A stretch of DNA of 64,000 bases from Siphonodentalium dalli (taxonomy: Eukaryota; Mollusca; Scaphopoda; Gadilida; Siphonodentaliidae). The stretch covers positions 65,418,278-65,482,277 of the forward strand of contig CP136066.1 in the NCBI GenBank assembly GCA_032622095.1, in the 5' to 3' direction. Numbering within the stretch: the stretch's first letter is position 1; each line of letters starts with the position of its first letter. Below the pieces are notes generated by a model that had not been told where the DNA came from, searched no databases, and saw only the letters and a list, made by a program, of their open reading frames with translations. Shown here piece by piece: positions 32,754 through 44,235 of the stretch. A program made the position numbers and the translations under genes.

Positions 32754-32942
32754 TTATTGCGCGCGCATCACAATTTCACCGATTAAGTTGGCAATATAGT
32801 TGCTTCGTGATGTCACCTGTCCAGATAAGAAAGTCATATTGGTCTCAATCGAGTCCAATATGACTTTGTAATCGGGACTCCGTGACGTCAAGAAGTAACT
32901 CTATTGCCAAGTGAATCGGTGAAATTTTCGGGCGCCAATATA
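32754..32942. repeat. About 190-bp fold-back sharing a core with the previous one
   Basis: Arms of about 85 bp: AATTTCACCGATTAAGTTGG, GCAATATAGTTGCTTC, TGATGTCAC and AAGTCATATTGG at the left, each answered in reverse at the right (CCAATATGACTTT, GTGACGTCA, AAGTAACTCTATTGCC, AATCGGTGAAATT). The centre lies near 32848. The core AAGTCATATTGG is also in the hairpin at 32402. Confidence 0.9.
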
Positions 32943-32944
32943 AC

Positions 32945-33624
32945 TTTTCCCCGGATCATCATGTGACTGCTTTTGCCCAATCATAAATATTGTTAGTTAA
33001 GGGATGGATAATAATAACATATAACTCACAATGATACAATAATATTATGTCAGGATATATGGTGTGTGACAGATACAGAACGACATACGTGTGCGCGTGC
33101 GCCGTCGCGTCTGATGGCAGTTATTCTTGCAGTCTAGCTACGCATTCGCACACTTTTCTATATGACAATGTTGGAGCACTCTCTGTATGGTATAGCCTTT
33201 TAATTTCAGGTCCCTGCCACGTGGGTGTGTATGGCTGTGTAAACATGTGGTTTATCTAAGGTGTTAATAAAGACATTTTGTTAAAAAAAAGGTTTCCATG
33301 TTTAGAAATCACCATTGCCATTATATCCACAACATGTCCTCTTCATCTTGGTATCTATTCTAAAATCAAGTCATGTCAAACGTTCTCAAAATTCTTCTAA
33401 CTGTTCATTGAGGGTACAAATAAATATTGTTTAAACCAGTTATAAAATGCGGAGGGTGACAGCATATGACCCCGTCGGTGGATTTATAGAAGTTGAGAAA
33501 TAAATGATAAGATATCGTTTATAAGAAGCGATGAGGTCGTGAATTTTGGAAATTACTGAAAACAGTAATACCAGTTTAAGAAGGTGTTCAAAGGTTCTAT
33601 TTAATTAACAGAGTATGGCTTAGA
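32945..33624. other. No gene seen
   Basis: Short frames only, including 70 codons at 33047-33259 without a recognised motif. Confidence 0.4.
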
Positions 33625-33716
33625 GTTGACTACTCCAATATTTAGTGCCCGCAGGGAGTGACTTCGCCTCGGACATTATATATCATTCCCGAGGGCACTG
33701 AATTGACATTGTCAAC
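33625..33716. repeat. 92-bp imperfect hairpin
   Basis: GTTGACTACTCCAATATTTA then GTGCCCGCAGGGA pairs with TTCCCGAGGGCAC, then TGAATTGACATTGTCAAC. Arms are about 38 bp at roughly 75 percent. Confidence 0.7.
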
Positions 33717-33769
33717 TACAATACATGCTATAATCATTATTAGCTCAACTTTACAACGTAAAGTTTAAG

Positions 33770-34815
33770 CTACATGTATTGCCATCGTTTGGCGCCCTAT
33801 CGTCCGTGCATGCGTCAACAATTTCCTTCGTTACGCCCTGCAAGTCGCGTCCCTTATCCGATATTCACCAAACTTCATATGTAGCTTCAGGATGACCTAT
33901 AGATGCGAGCAATAAATTTTTTTCCCCGAATTTTGATGAAAAACATGGCAGCCAGCAGCCATCTTGGATTTCAGATTTGAATCCATCGACACCCTCCAGC
34001 CCGTATTTATGGCCGGATCATTTTTTTTATTTTGCAGGCACGATTGTGATCACCTGCAGATGGGAGCTATCGAATTTGAACGATTTTCGATGAAAAATCA
34101 TTTGGAACGCCCTATACAGACCACATCTCTCATCCGATCATCACCAAACTTCATAAGGATCTTCGAGGTGACCTCAAGATGGGAGGCTCATATTTTGACC
34201 GAAATTTGTTGAAACACATGGGCACCATCGGCCATCTTGGATTTACTCTTCGTGTGACTAAATCTTTCGGAACACCCTACAGGCCACATCTCTCATTCGA
34301 TCGTCACCAAACATCATATCGATATTCGGGATGACCTCTAGATGGGAGCCTCCTATTTTGACCGAAATTTGTTTTAAAAAACACGGCCCCAGCAGCCATC
34401 TTGGATTTTAAATTTGAATCCATCGGCACACCCCGGAGCCCGCATTTATTGGAAAATTGATTAAAAAATTTACAGGTATGTTTAGAATTACATCTAGATG
34501 GGAGCTGTCAAATGTGAACAATTTTCGATAAAAAACATGGCACCGGAATTTAATCTTTGTATGACTAAATAATTCGGCACGCCCTACAGACCATATCCAT
34601 CATCCGATCATCTTCAAACTTCAAATGGATTTTCGGGTGACCTCTCGATGGGATTCAACAAATATTGACCGAAGTTTGTTGAAAAACATGGCCGCAAGCT
34701 CCCATCTTGGAATTTACTGTTTGTATGACTAAATCATGTGGCGTACGCTGCAGACCACATCTCTCATCCGATCATCAGAAAACTTCATATGGATTTTCGG
34801 GGTGACCACTAGTTT
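33770..34815. repeat. Tandem array, about 7 units of roughly 160 bp
   Basis: The landmark ATCCGATCATCACCAAACTT...GGTGACCTC...AGATGGGAG recurs at about 33845, 34123, 34284, 34586 and 34756, with weaker units near 34010 and 34446. GCCATCTTGGATTT recurs at 33959, 34232, 34397 and (variant) 34702. A higher-order step of about 438 bp is visible. Non-coding; of the GGCAGCCATCTTGGATT type widely dispersed in invertebrates (from memory). Confidence 0.85.
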
Positions 34816-34899
34816 ACTTTCCTTCTTTATCATTATATTCATTGCTCAGCAATAAATTAACTCCCGCCCAAGTTGAGCTAGAGTGCCATTGACACTTTC

Positions 34900-35750
34900 A
34901 TATTGTATCAACAACGTCCACTCTGCTTTTTTGAACCTCCATATACCAAATTTGAAAACAATCAGAAGACTATGTCTCAATCTACCACACAGACACAACA
35001 ATAATCGTCAAATTATAAGTCGGCACGGACCATACCGTAACAATATACTGACGGAACCCAAATTCGAACATGTAAATCCATATCAGTAATCCATTACCAA
35101 ATTTGAAAACTATCAGATACAGTACCTATCAAAAGAAGTGGTATATTAAGCGCGCTATTTTCGCGCCCAATATCGCAATAATATTGCAAGGGGAAACGCG
35201 ACATCTTGCGCTCAACATTGTGACATTTAAATCAAATTATTGCTCTTCTATATTGTTTATTGCATAAATTGAGACACTGTTTTAGATTTGTATATACGTA
35301 TAGTTGTAAATGCTATATGTACACTATATGTACAATATATGTACACTATATGCATAGTATTTATCTAATATAAATATAATACTATCGGGTGTGTATGGAA
35401 TTTAGCGCGCTTAGTACCGCAATAACAAGCGCGACATATTTTTTGTATTGCGCTATAACCGCGCATGTTTCGAAATTAAACGTGTTCAATATCGCAATAA
35501 AGGCGCGCCTCAATATACCACTTCTTCTGACTGGTAATGCATGTAACTAAAACTAAAGTTATCAACCGAAACCGACAACATCGTCAAGTTGTAAGTCAAC
35601 AAGGACCATATCCTCAGGCAACAATAATTTTGGGTGACTTTGTGGGTAATACACATACATAATTTGAAAACAATCAGATAACTAATATTGTTATTTTGTT
35701 CTTTGTCATCCAATCGACTTGTGGGGAGCACTTATGGAGCTTATTATGCT
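34900..35750. repeat. Degenerate tandem repeat hosting a MITE
   Basis: CCAAATTTGAAAACAATCAG recurs at about 34947, 35096 and (variant) 35650. CGTCAAnTTnTAAGTC and GGACCATAnC recur at about 35006 and 35581. The MITE at 35124 splits this array. Confidence 0.7.
35124..35535. mobile_element. MITE family L with CpG-rich arms
   Basis: 412 bp. TIRs of about 25 bp: ACCTATCAAAAGAAGTGGTA versus inverse ACCAGTCAGAAGAAGTGGTA, both followed by TATT and GCGCGC-type sequence. The interior has several GCGC-rich inverted patches (GCGCGCTATTTTCGCGCCC) and an ATATGTACACT tandem motif near 35320. No ORF; target duplication not resolved. Confidence 0.8.
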
Positions 35751-36293
35751 TGTGTTGGTAATTCCAATAATGGTTTTGGCATGTGAAATCTCATTTTATT
35801 ACATGGTCCAACCCTTATTCCATTCAATAAACCCATTCTATAAATTGTGATATTAAACGTTCGTTTAATAACAGGAAAAAGTGTCAGGTGACCTTCCGGT
35901 TTGTCGTCTGTTAACACTCCGTACGCTACGTCTCAAAATACTATGGCTTCCAATATTTTTCCAACAAACTATCATTATTGAAGAGTTTGAACATTTATGT
36001 CATTAAATATATGCCATTAAATGCACCAAAGAGTCTTCGTTTATCTGGGACTATTTCTTTACGCGGGCAATCAACGAATAGTTACGTGAAACGTCATCGC
36101 GTGCCCTATAGAAGCCGATGTTAGTTTCGCGTCCCATTTGTTGTTTTAAGTATGTTTTGTCGAGGTTTTAGGTCATGTAATAAATGGAATCTACAACTCG
36201 TCCTAGTATATAGCGGAATTTACAAGATGGTAGCTGTTTTACATACTTTTATGTTTTTTCGTTTGCACACCATTTCGAAGGCGTTGAATCCCT
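35751..36293. other. No gene seen
   Basis: Short frames only. Confidence 0.4.
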
Positions 36294-36297
36294 TTAA

Positions 36298-36815
36298 AGG
36301 CACGGGCGGCGTTCGTTACAGAATAGTCATATTTGTTCAAATCGCCATCATCAGAAGGAATATAAAATTTATATATAGTTTTGTTCATATGCCAAACATA
36401 ATCAGCGCTTAAATAGTATATTGTCAAGACGTACGATGGTGTACGTAAACAAGAGCCTGCTCGTGTTACAGAAGTTTTGCTTTTGTTTACATAACACAGC
36501 GCAATTCTATTGTTTAATCACACACAGATGATATAAACGCTCTTTATTATTTCCATATCAGGAAAACAGTAACAAATAACGCTCTTTATGTTTACCATAT
36601 CCGGATCTAAACAAAAGCCAGGTTCTGTAACGTTTTTTGCTTTTGTTTACACAACAAAGGAAGAACATTTGACAATAACATGCTGTTTATGCAATATTTC
36701 TTATTTGTATAAGAACAAAGTCTGACTATATTTTAGTATTATTTCTGTTTATGGCGGGTTTTGACGAAAGGTGAATATTTTAACTGTATACCCACCGCCA
36801 ACGCCGCCCGTATCT
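36298..36815 (+). mobile_element. TTAA-flanked MITE, family C, copy 3
   Basis: 518 bp between TTAA at 36294-36297 and 36816-36819. ACGCTCTTTAT occurs at 36537 and 36579. More diverged than copies 1, 2 and 4, with a duplicated GCTTTTGTTTACATAACA segment. Confidence 0.85.
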
Positions 36816-36819
36816 TTAA

Positions 36820-37764
36820 TGAGGCCGTGCCAGCATGTCGGTTATTGATGTCAGTTGACACTCAATATATCATTGACTGATTTGGGAAGATTTACCACTT
36901 TTCCAATTTAAATCCTACTTACTCTTGCAAATAATGATATGTATAAGCCTGTTAAGCCAGCAAGCTAAACTAACAAACACGACTTTCAACAAAATGTATA
37001 CAAACTAACGACTGACTCGTGGTGACTGGTGTTCTGTATATATGTCCAACTTGTTTTGGTAGGCATGTTGCTTTTCCAATACTCTTTATTCAGTTTTCAG
37101 TGTGATAACATATGGGGGAGGGTGTATCCATAAGTGAGTCAGCACTTATCCTCCAATCCCATTGTCTGTATAAAAGTGTATGAGTTATATATTATGTGCT
37201 ACAAAAAGAAAATATAAATATAAATACGTTTTAACTCCTACTCACATACTATCGATGAATATCACGAGTGACTATTCGTTTTATATTTATATATGAGAGA
37301 GATATCATTTATTTACGTGACATGTGTATGCATAGTACAAACTAATGAGAACAATACAATAAACACCCGGCCTATAAGGCCTACATTTGATTACATACGT
37401 CACACGTAATATAATATTTTCGCATACGTATAAGGACTTTTGTACGTATCAATTCCTGATGAATCAAATTGGCAAAATAAAAATAAAATTAAAACTGTAG
37501 ACATGTACATGTAGTAATACCAATTTCGCGTCATCGGATTGACACCTGAACGCACGGTAATTTGAAAGTACGTTATATGTTACATGTTGCAATATCGGTA
37601 TATCATCAAACTCTATGATGAATTTCAATGAGTTTCTGTCCAATCATAACTATCCAATGTATTTAAATAGTTTTAGTTAGTTTAGTGTGGCAAGCGGACA
37701 GTCATAGTGTTTGAATGGATGGTACATGTAACTTCCTTTTCCGTTTTCATCGAAGATCAATGAC
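36820..37764. other. No gene seen
   Basis: AT-rich. 37107-37180 (GTATCCATAAGTGAG...CAATCCCATTG) is shared with 8850-8915. Confidence 0.4.
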
Positions 37765-37768
37765 TTAA

Positions 37769-38392
37769 AGGGGTACTGTACCCCAATTACAATAAATTCC
37801 CAGTGACAATAGCGATCTAATATGAATATTATATTATAAAATAACTAATTTGAGTCGACGATGTCTACTGAAAACGTTCCGGTTAACAGGCTATCGTAAA
37901 AGTAAAATTGAATTATTTAATATAAATTCATTTATGGCTGGAGTCATAAAATGGAGAATTATGCCATTACGAGTTACCGTTCTTGAAATCGCATATGTTG
38001 CGTGTCTTTTATCGACGGCCATTCGCGAACATTATTGAGTTGCAAACAAAACATGTTACCTGCAAAAGAAGGCCCGTTATAACCGATTCGGGAAAAAAGG
38101 AGAAAGAAACAAAGAGTCATAAAGCGTCAAGTATTTTATAGGGAGTGAGATTGTTCGATGGAAGCTGTGAGCAATGAACTTCCGGTTCTTCCTGCGACCT
38201 GCGTCTTCTCCGGTGAAGGTGAAAAACATGGCGCGTAGTTTGAAATCGTAATATTTTTGTTTCCAAGATCAATATTTTCTTCGCTAAATTAGGTTTATAC
38301 GAAACTCATATAACACGAACACAATCTAACTTGAAAGTTATTTCAATGGTAGTAAATAAAAAAAATCGCCTATCTTAGTGTACAGTACCCCT
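37769..38392. mobile_element. TTAA-flanked MITE, family D
   Basis: 624 bp between TTAA at 37765-37768 and 38393-38396. TIRs are AGGGGTACTGTACCCC and, at the right end inverted, AGGGGTACTGTACACT; the TIR contains the palindrome GTACTGTAC. The interior has a 62-codon frame without a recognised motif. As with family C, the TTAA duplication points to a piggyBac or Kolobok-type transposase supplied elsewhere. Confidence 0.85.
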
Positions 38393-38396
38393 TTAA

Positions 38397-39027
38397 CTTG
38401 TCATATTTTGCCGACATGTCTTATACCTATATATGGTAATACATACAACATAAGGAGTTTACTATGAGTAGTACTACGAGTTGTAAGTTGCAGACGCACC
38501 AAATTAGTGGTTTTACAACCGACGTATAATGTGCGCGAATCTAAGTAAGGAAATGATGCAATATCGTGACTCTGCTAAAAAATCATCCACTGCCTATTTT
38601 TTGCGAGAAACCAAACACTCGACCTGTATTTTCTCGGACATAAAGCATGTTTTGTGAATAATATCGCATTAATTTCACCATTATGCTATAATATTAGTAT
38701 AATCTTGAGGATATTATCATAATTTGATCTAAGTTATTTCTAAATTATAACGTACAACGAAGGCGCCCGTCCCTTTAACCAAACCTGTATATATTGGCTG
38801 AACTTTCCGCGAACATGCATGTATACGTGAACAGTTTGTGGAATGTTCTCAACGTTATCATTCCAAAGATCATTACATGATTGTTGTGAAATATAATGAG
38901 AATGTCATCACGAATTTACCGTTCTACTGTGCGAAAATGGGCGGTGCGGTACTGTGCGAAACGAAATAACATATTTAATAAGGAATTAATTGTTATCATA
39001 AGACTATATAGTACATACATGCATGTG
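38397..39027. other. No gene seen
   Basis: AT-rich. The 154-codon plus frame starting at 38896 runs into dispersed repeat N (see next entry). Confidence 0.4.
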
Positions 39028-39581
39028 ATAATCAATAAATATACTATTTTCCGGAATCGAAAGGAAACACATAATTATGAACAAAGCAGAAGATACATTC
39101 AGGCGAACTCGGTCAATGGGGACAGTTACACGATGACGTTCTTGATTTTCGTTGAAATCGACACGGTGACACCTTTGAATGAAATGAACAGCTATGAAAT
39201 GGACACGCTTCTCGGTAGAGTATCTCCGCCGCAGCGCTCACACAGAGTCAAGAAAAGAATAAATTGGTTAAATTCATTAAAGATGTTCCCGTTCCCTTCT
39301 CGACAAGGTATAACTATTTTCACTTTGATGTTGGTACCAAAAGTTTATAACCATTTATAGTCTAGCTGTCGATCAAGACTACCCGGAAGTACGATTTATT
39401 TGCCTAATTTAAACTCGAAATTACGATTGGGGTCCATTCATTCGACGAACCCAGGAATATATGTGAATCTTATTTGGATGGAATACCAGAGAATGTATAA
39501 ATTGAAGAAAAAAAAGCAACAGCTACCCTCACATGAGTGGATTTGCTTTGGTTCGTTAATTACGCTAGCGTATGATCATAT
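39028..39581 (+). repeat. Dispersed repeat N, copy 1
   Basis: About 554 bp matching 53890-54436 along its length: AAATATACTATTTTC, GAATCGAAAGGAAACACAT, CATTCAGGCGAACTCGGTCA, GATTTTCGTTGAAATCGACA, CGACAAGGTATA, CTAGCTGTCGATCAAGACTA and GCGTATGATCATAT. Most of a 154-codon open frame (38896-39360) lies here, but the second copy has indels that break it, so I do not treat it as coding. Confidence 0.9.
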
Positions 39582-39985
39582 GATATAGACGACATCTAAC
39601 AACCCATAGGACGGTGATTATCGTCTAACACACAATAAACAAAGCAGCTGAATTTAACAATGCTATCAGAATGAAATGTGTCCTCTATAAGTACGCAAAG
39701 CTATCGTACGTAGGTCGTAAGATCGATAGAAGAAATGTAGACATAGCATTGCGACCCGGTGGAGTAATGCAATAATTACAACATGGGTGTGTATGTAAAT
39801 ATGTTGGCACCCAGGAAAATGCAGAAATTGAAAAAGAAATGATAAAGGTGACAAAAGAATACAAGAGGAGAATAAGAAAAGTTCTGAAAAATTAATGGAC
39901 GCCGGAAATAAAACTACTGCTATAAATTCCATAGCCATGCCCGCGCTGCCATATATATAGTTTTTATGTACTGAACTATGTACTG
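39582..39985. other. No gene seen
   Basis: May include unrecognisable upstream parts of the LINE remnant that follows. Confidence 0.3.
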
Positions 39986-40420
39986 AACTAGCTACCAAGG
40001 CAATCAGAACATTTGGCTTTTTAAGAAGAAATCTCGAACAATGTAGTCGAAACATCAGACATAACGTATATATAAGTCTTGTTCGACAACAGTTGGAATA
40101 TGCGTGTGTCGTATAGGATCCACATCGCGAATACTAGATAACAAAACTCGAATACATTCAGAGGCAGCAAGATTCATAGGGAAAGAATGTTCTCTGTCAC
40201 TAAACTGATGGATTGACTTAATCAGAAATCGCTGCAGGAGAGAGAAGAGAAATGCAGAGGCTCTTCGCGTTCCACAAAATCGTACAGTTAAACGTCCAGC
40301 ATATGTGTAACACAAGACCAGGGACACCAGGCAATATACTCATCATTGCAGCCTGATTCTGATGAATAACAAAAAGTTACCTCTGCCGTATAATCAACGA
40401 CTGGAACAAATTGCAGTGGT
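39986..40420 (+). pseudogene. LINE reverse transcriptase C-terminal remnant (jockey/CR1-like)
   Basis: The plus frame reads ATKAIRTFGFLRRNL, then LVRQQLEYACVV, a stop, DPH, and ITKLEYIQRQQDS; later SEIAAGERREMQRL and FAFHKIVQ, and at the end IINDWNKLQ. This is the characteristic thumb and post-RT segment of jockey/CR1/L2-type LINE pol proteins, where LVRP.LEYA..VWDP is typical. Several stops (one replaces the expected Trp) and frameshifts show it is dead. The catalytic palm upstream is missing. It ends about 85 bp before the TTAA MITE. Family placement is from memory. Confidence 0.8.
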
Positions 40421-40507
40421 TGTATATTTTTTGAGATAGACAAATATGCATAGTTCAAGGAGAACCTTCCTATCTACTACAGATTTAGAGATCCTTAGAT
40501 TAATTAA

Positions 40508-40899
40508 CCCTTTACCCAACAAAACGGCCAAAACCGGCCAAATAAAGCTTCAACAGCCTAAAATATCTTGGGTCTGTCTCAATAAAACCATACAAATATG
40601 GATATCATTGGAACCGGCTCATTGACCACATTGTGATGGTTACAGTTATGCCCTGTGCCAATGCATTCTCTTATATATGCGAGTCGACCATAGGTCGCCT
40701 CGCATATATAAGAGAATGCATTGGCCTAAACAAAATCTTTTTTTAACACTTTTTACCATTTTTTCTTACATTCTTTAACAATTTTATAATTTTTAATGTG
40801 TTAAGCCAATGCATTCTTTTATATATGCGAGGCGACCTATGGTCGACTCGCATATATAAGAGAATGCATTGGCACAGGGCCCTTCTGTTGGGTAAAGGG
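40508..40899 (+). mobile_element. piggyBac-like hairpin MITE, family M2, copy 1
   Basis: 392 bp between TTAA at 40504-40507 and 40900-40903. Termini CCCTTTACCCAACA and inverse TGTTGGGTAAAGGG; CCC ends plus TTAA fit the piggyBac superfamily. An AACGGCCAAAACCGGCC patch and about 140 bp of left-specific sequence lead into CCCTGTGCC and two 69-bp hairpins (40657-40725, 40805-40873) of the M1 type, separated by only about 80 bp. Non-coding. Confidence 0.9.
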
Positions 40900-41267
40900 T
40901 TAACTGTCATAATGCTGTTTTCATACAACAGCAAACTCGTGTTATGGGCCTCAATTGCCTCTTATGAGTAAATCCGTAAATGTAAATGTAAATGGTATTC
41001 ATCAGAACTGACACAAGGTGTTAGTTTCGCATGGCTTACATAACAACCCGGATGTCAAAAGGGTCGATATCCCGAGAAGAGAATGTGATACACGTAGATG
41101 ACTGAGTGAAGTCGAAGAAGTATTCAATACATCTATTGTTGGTCTGGACAAATATATACAAATCATCGGTATGTTCGAGCTCTTATCTCACCTCCATTTT
41201 TCAAAGTAATGTCATGTTTTGGAATATTTTCCCTTTCTCAAACTATAGCTTGGAAAAATATTTTTTA

Positions 41268-41985
41268 ACCAAAGTTCATGTGTATGTCATTGCTGAATCC
41301 TTTGACAGCACGATGTTCCGACCGAACTACACCTGACTCAGCGTATAGTTTACGACCATCAATAGAAAGTAGATAGTCTACGTCGTTCGTGCCCTCTGTG
41401 TTAATTTGTAATGCACCCGACATTGAGTTCATTTCCAAACTCAAATGCAGAATATCAGGTGTGAGAGGGCATTCCCTCTGGTAGATACCTCGGGGCATTC
41501 CCTCTGGTAGATACCTCGGGGCATTCCCTCTGGTAGATACCTCGTCTTATGGGAAGTTGCCTGATTGTTAGTGTACATTCTGCGTGTCTGCCTTCTCTAT
41601 TACACTCCCCAGGAATACCGATATGTGGACTAATTTTATATAACTGGAGGCATTCGACAATCAAGCTGTGTGTGACGCTATCAAATTCCTTCATGTAATC
41701 AATCCAATCAACTAATTGATTTTTGTGTTGCTTCTTACATTTTTTCATAATAACTTTATTGATAAACCCTTTTTGTTCTCTACGAATGAGTTTGTGTTTG
41801 TCTAGGTGTGTTTAAACTCGTTCCAATATGGGTGTCAGTATTCTGTAGCTAGTTGGGAGGTAAGCTATTGGTCCGTAGTTACATGATAAATTGATGGCAA
41901 AGATAACAAATGCATATGCACTTGTAATACGTGTGACGCAAGTGTTAAGATCGGAGCGAAATGCTAAAACAGTAAGTACTAGCCA
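41268..41985 (-). pseudogene. LINE reverse transcriptase pseudogene (R2-like pol)
   Basis: Reading leftwards on the minus strand: NYGPIAYLPTSYRILTPIL (from about 41877), then KHKLI.REQKGF, KKCKKQHKNQLV, WIDYMKEFDSVTHSLIVE (palm motif, with the conserved F-D-S), CLQLYKISPHI, then a damaged RRGIYQ (expected RRGIYQGD) and LTPDILHLSLEMN, ending VDYLLSIDGRKLYAES and VKGFSNDIHMNFG. The expected YMDD catalytic box has become SIDG (41355-41366), losing one of the two Asp residues. Stops and frameshifts are present, and a 26-bp triplication disrupts the GIYQ region. Reminiscent of R2-type LINE pol of molluscs; exact clade uncertain. Confidence 0.85.
41467..41544. repeat. 3 x 26-bp tandem repeat inside the RT remnant
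   Basis: GGGCATTCCCTCTGGTAGAT followed by ACCTCG, starting at 41467, 41493 and 41519, with virtually no divergence. 26 is not a multiple of three, so each copy shifts the frame. Confidence 0.95.
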
Positions 41986-42311
41986 TAAACACATTTGTTT
42001 TGGGACAATTGATTAGAACATATCATAATTGTGTAAGATTGATCGCAGGACTATAGAAAGCCGATACCATTGCAGGCACACACGATAGCAAAGCTGATGC
42101 GCAGAGACTATTGATGTCAATGGAAATTGGAGGCCGATGTCTAATAGAAATATAATTGTTCTTCAAAACGGCTATTGTGTGCCTTGATCACCATCTAAAT
42201 GTAACACATATAGAAACAGGCACGTAAATACAACTATCAATAATTATATATGGTACTGAAAACGTACACACATGAACATGTGAGCGACGCACATGAAACA
42301 TAGCCGAAAGT

Positions 42312-42549
42312 CCTGCTTGCATGCAGTTGTGGGAACCCTTTGGAAGATGCATACCATTTCTTTTTTATGTGCCCTTTATATCAAAATGAACGGTTGGAAC
42401 TTGACGATAAGTTAAACCGCGAACGCTTCATTATAACCGACATCGATCAGTTTCTTTTCGGGATATCGTACATCTCAATTCCGGAGAACATAAGTTTTTT
42501 CCAAATAGTACAACAGTATATTGCTGCGACAAAACGCTTCGATTCATGA
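42312..42549 (+). pseudogene. LINE pol C-terminus (jockey/CR1-like)
   Basis: From about 42322 one frame reads TGTGGGAACCCT = CGNP, then LEDAYHFFFMCPLYQNERLE and, at the end, FFQIVQQYIAATKRF followed by a stop at 42547. CGNPLEDAYHFFxxCPxY is the typical C-terminal zinc-binding end of this class of LINE ORF2. Just upstream, AESPAC is in another frame, so one indel is present. The upstream pol is not recognisable beyond short fragments. Lies in the opposite orientation to, and just beyond, the RT pseudogene at 41.3-42.0 kb, so it comes from a different LINE insertion. Confidence 0.8.
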
Positions 42550-43090
42550 ACGTCTGCCTGCGTTGACATACAGCCACAATTCAATGTCAACCACAAATCG
42601 CTCAATATACACCAAATACAAACATTGCTAGACACACCCCCCCCCCTCATTCGGATTGCCACATCCATGCACCATTTGTATACACATCGATAATTTCTTC
42701 CAGCTTAACTGTCAAGGGCGTCATCAGGCGAATCGCCAAATTCACTACTATACACATTTAGCTTAACCTTACAGTCAAATGTTTGATACATACATAGCCT
42801 TGAAATCTATATTTACATCTTCCTTAAATATCACAATAGATATAGATATGCACATATTTATGCTCGTTCTAATTGGTAATCCATAAACATACGCTGAAAG
42901 ATGTTATTCGACATAATGCAAATTCAAATTGTTTTCTCACCATGTACAAACGTGTCTGTTATCGCCTTTTTGTCATCTTATAACAATATATTGTCAATTT
43001 TGTACGGGAGAGGGACTACCTAAGTTGAAATAACTTGTGCCCCGATCCCTTTTGTAAATTTATATAGGAATAAAATATGTTCAAAGTAAA
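42550..43090 (+). mobile_element. LINE 3' UTR
   Basis: It follows the stop of the pol C-terminus. It ends with GAGAGGGACTACCTAAGTTG, CCGATCCCTTTTGTAAA and GGAATAAAATATGTT, containing a polyadenylation-like AATAAA; I recall this type of ending from mollusc LINEs. Confidence 0.65.
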
Positions 43091-43203
43091 ACAAGAGCTT
43101 TAAACAGAAAATACAAGAAAAAACAAAGGTAACATTTGAAGAGAAAAATTAAGACTGTAGCTGACCACAACATGCTCACTGTGAAACGTGTGAAAGTTAG
43201 TAA

Positions 43204-43540
43204 TTTCTTATTTGCCATCCCCCAGGATATATGTAGGTGGTCAACCGAGGGTCAACTGGGCCCAGTTTTCGGTAAGGCGGGTAGGAATCGTGATTATGTG
43301 GGCATATAGCAACAGCTTGTGCCACTAAATACTCTAGCTATACGATATTTCCTTCAAAATTGGTCGATTTCTTATTTGCCATCCCCCAGGAAATCTGGAG
43401 GTGGTAAACCGAGGGTAAACTGGGACTAATTATCAGGAAGGCGGTAGGAATTATCATTATAAGGGCGTATTTTGATGATATGGTATGTTTTCTTATCTTT
43501 AAAATACCATCGGATGGCAAATAGCGCATATCGGTGGGAT
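43204..43540. repeat. Tandem duplication, 2 x about 164 bp
   Basis: TTTCTTATTTGCCATCCCCC occurs at 43204 and 43368, followed in each by GTGGTnAACCGAGGGTnAACTGGGnC and AAGGCGG. A short TTGCCATCCTATGGCGAATA echo follows at 43550. Confidence 0.9.
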
Positions 43541-43844
43541 TGCTATATTGCCATCCTATGGCGAATAGCCGCTGTCGTACATGTGTTTTGATATAGAATA
43601 TCATTACTTATTACGCACCACGCATGTTGATAATCTACACGGCCGATCTAAACATATCAAACACTGCATTTCTGTTAATAAACCATTATGATGGATTGAT
43701 TCAGTTAGTGTAGTACAAAAATCCCTTACTTAAGAAAGATGGACTTGGGAACGATTTGTATATTTGATGTTAAACGTATTGCCAACACGGTTCCAGCGTA
43801 CGTAGCATATTCGTGTTATTTGGGGTATGATATGATACATGTGT
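43541..43844. other. No gene seen
   Basis: AT-rich spacer, short frames only. Confidence 0.4.
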
Positions 43845-44235
43845 TAATTAAAGACATATTATGTACTTGTTCTGGTGCGTGAAACTGATCAGTTAGTATC
43901 CAGGCGCTATGCCAACTGGAGGAATGTAGCAATGTACTAACATTGCCGAAAATCTGAAGCAAATCGATCATAGCACTCCATAGAAAACATCGTCTGAACT
44001 ACGCTAATGCAATTGTAAATATTTACTACTCGATTCGGGACGCATCTATCGGCGATGAACTAGCGAAAACGATTTCGCCATCGAGAGTCACTGCATTTAA
44101 TTACTATAAAAGAATGACGGTGTGTGTTGTCAATTTGGATATAACATTTGTAAAGACTACGACTTTGAACAAGATTATTCTCCATTTATATTTGTTCACC
44201 CTACCGGAGTGTTTCACATCACTTTAATTATAAAT
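43845..44235 (+). repeat. Dispersed repeat J, copy 3
   Basis: Matches 23456-23870 inverted (ACTTGTTCTGGTGCGTGAAA ... CCCTACCGGAGTGTTTCACA). It extends a little past the place where the other copy is cut by the family G array. Confidence 0.85.

Noticed and set aside
38896-39360. 154-codon frame as a possible gene.
   Set aside because: Most of it is dispersed repeat N, and the other copy carries frame-breaking indels; no known motif.
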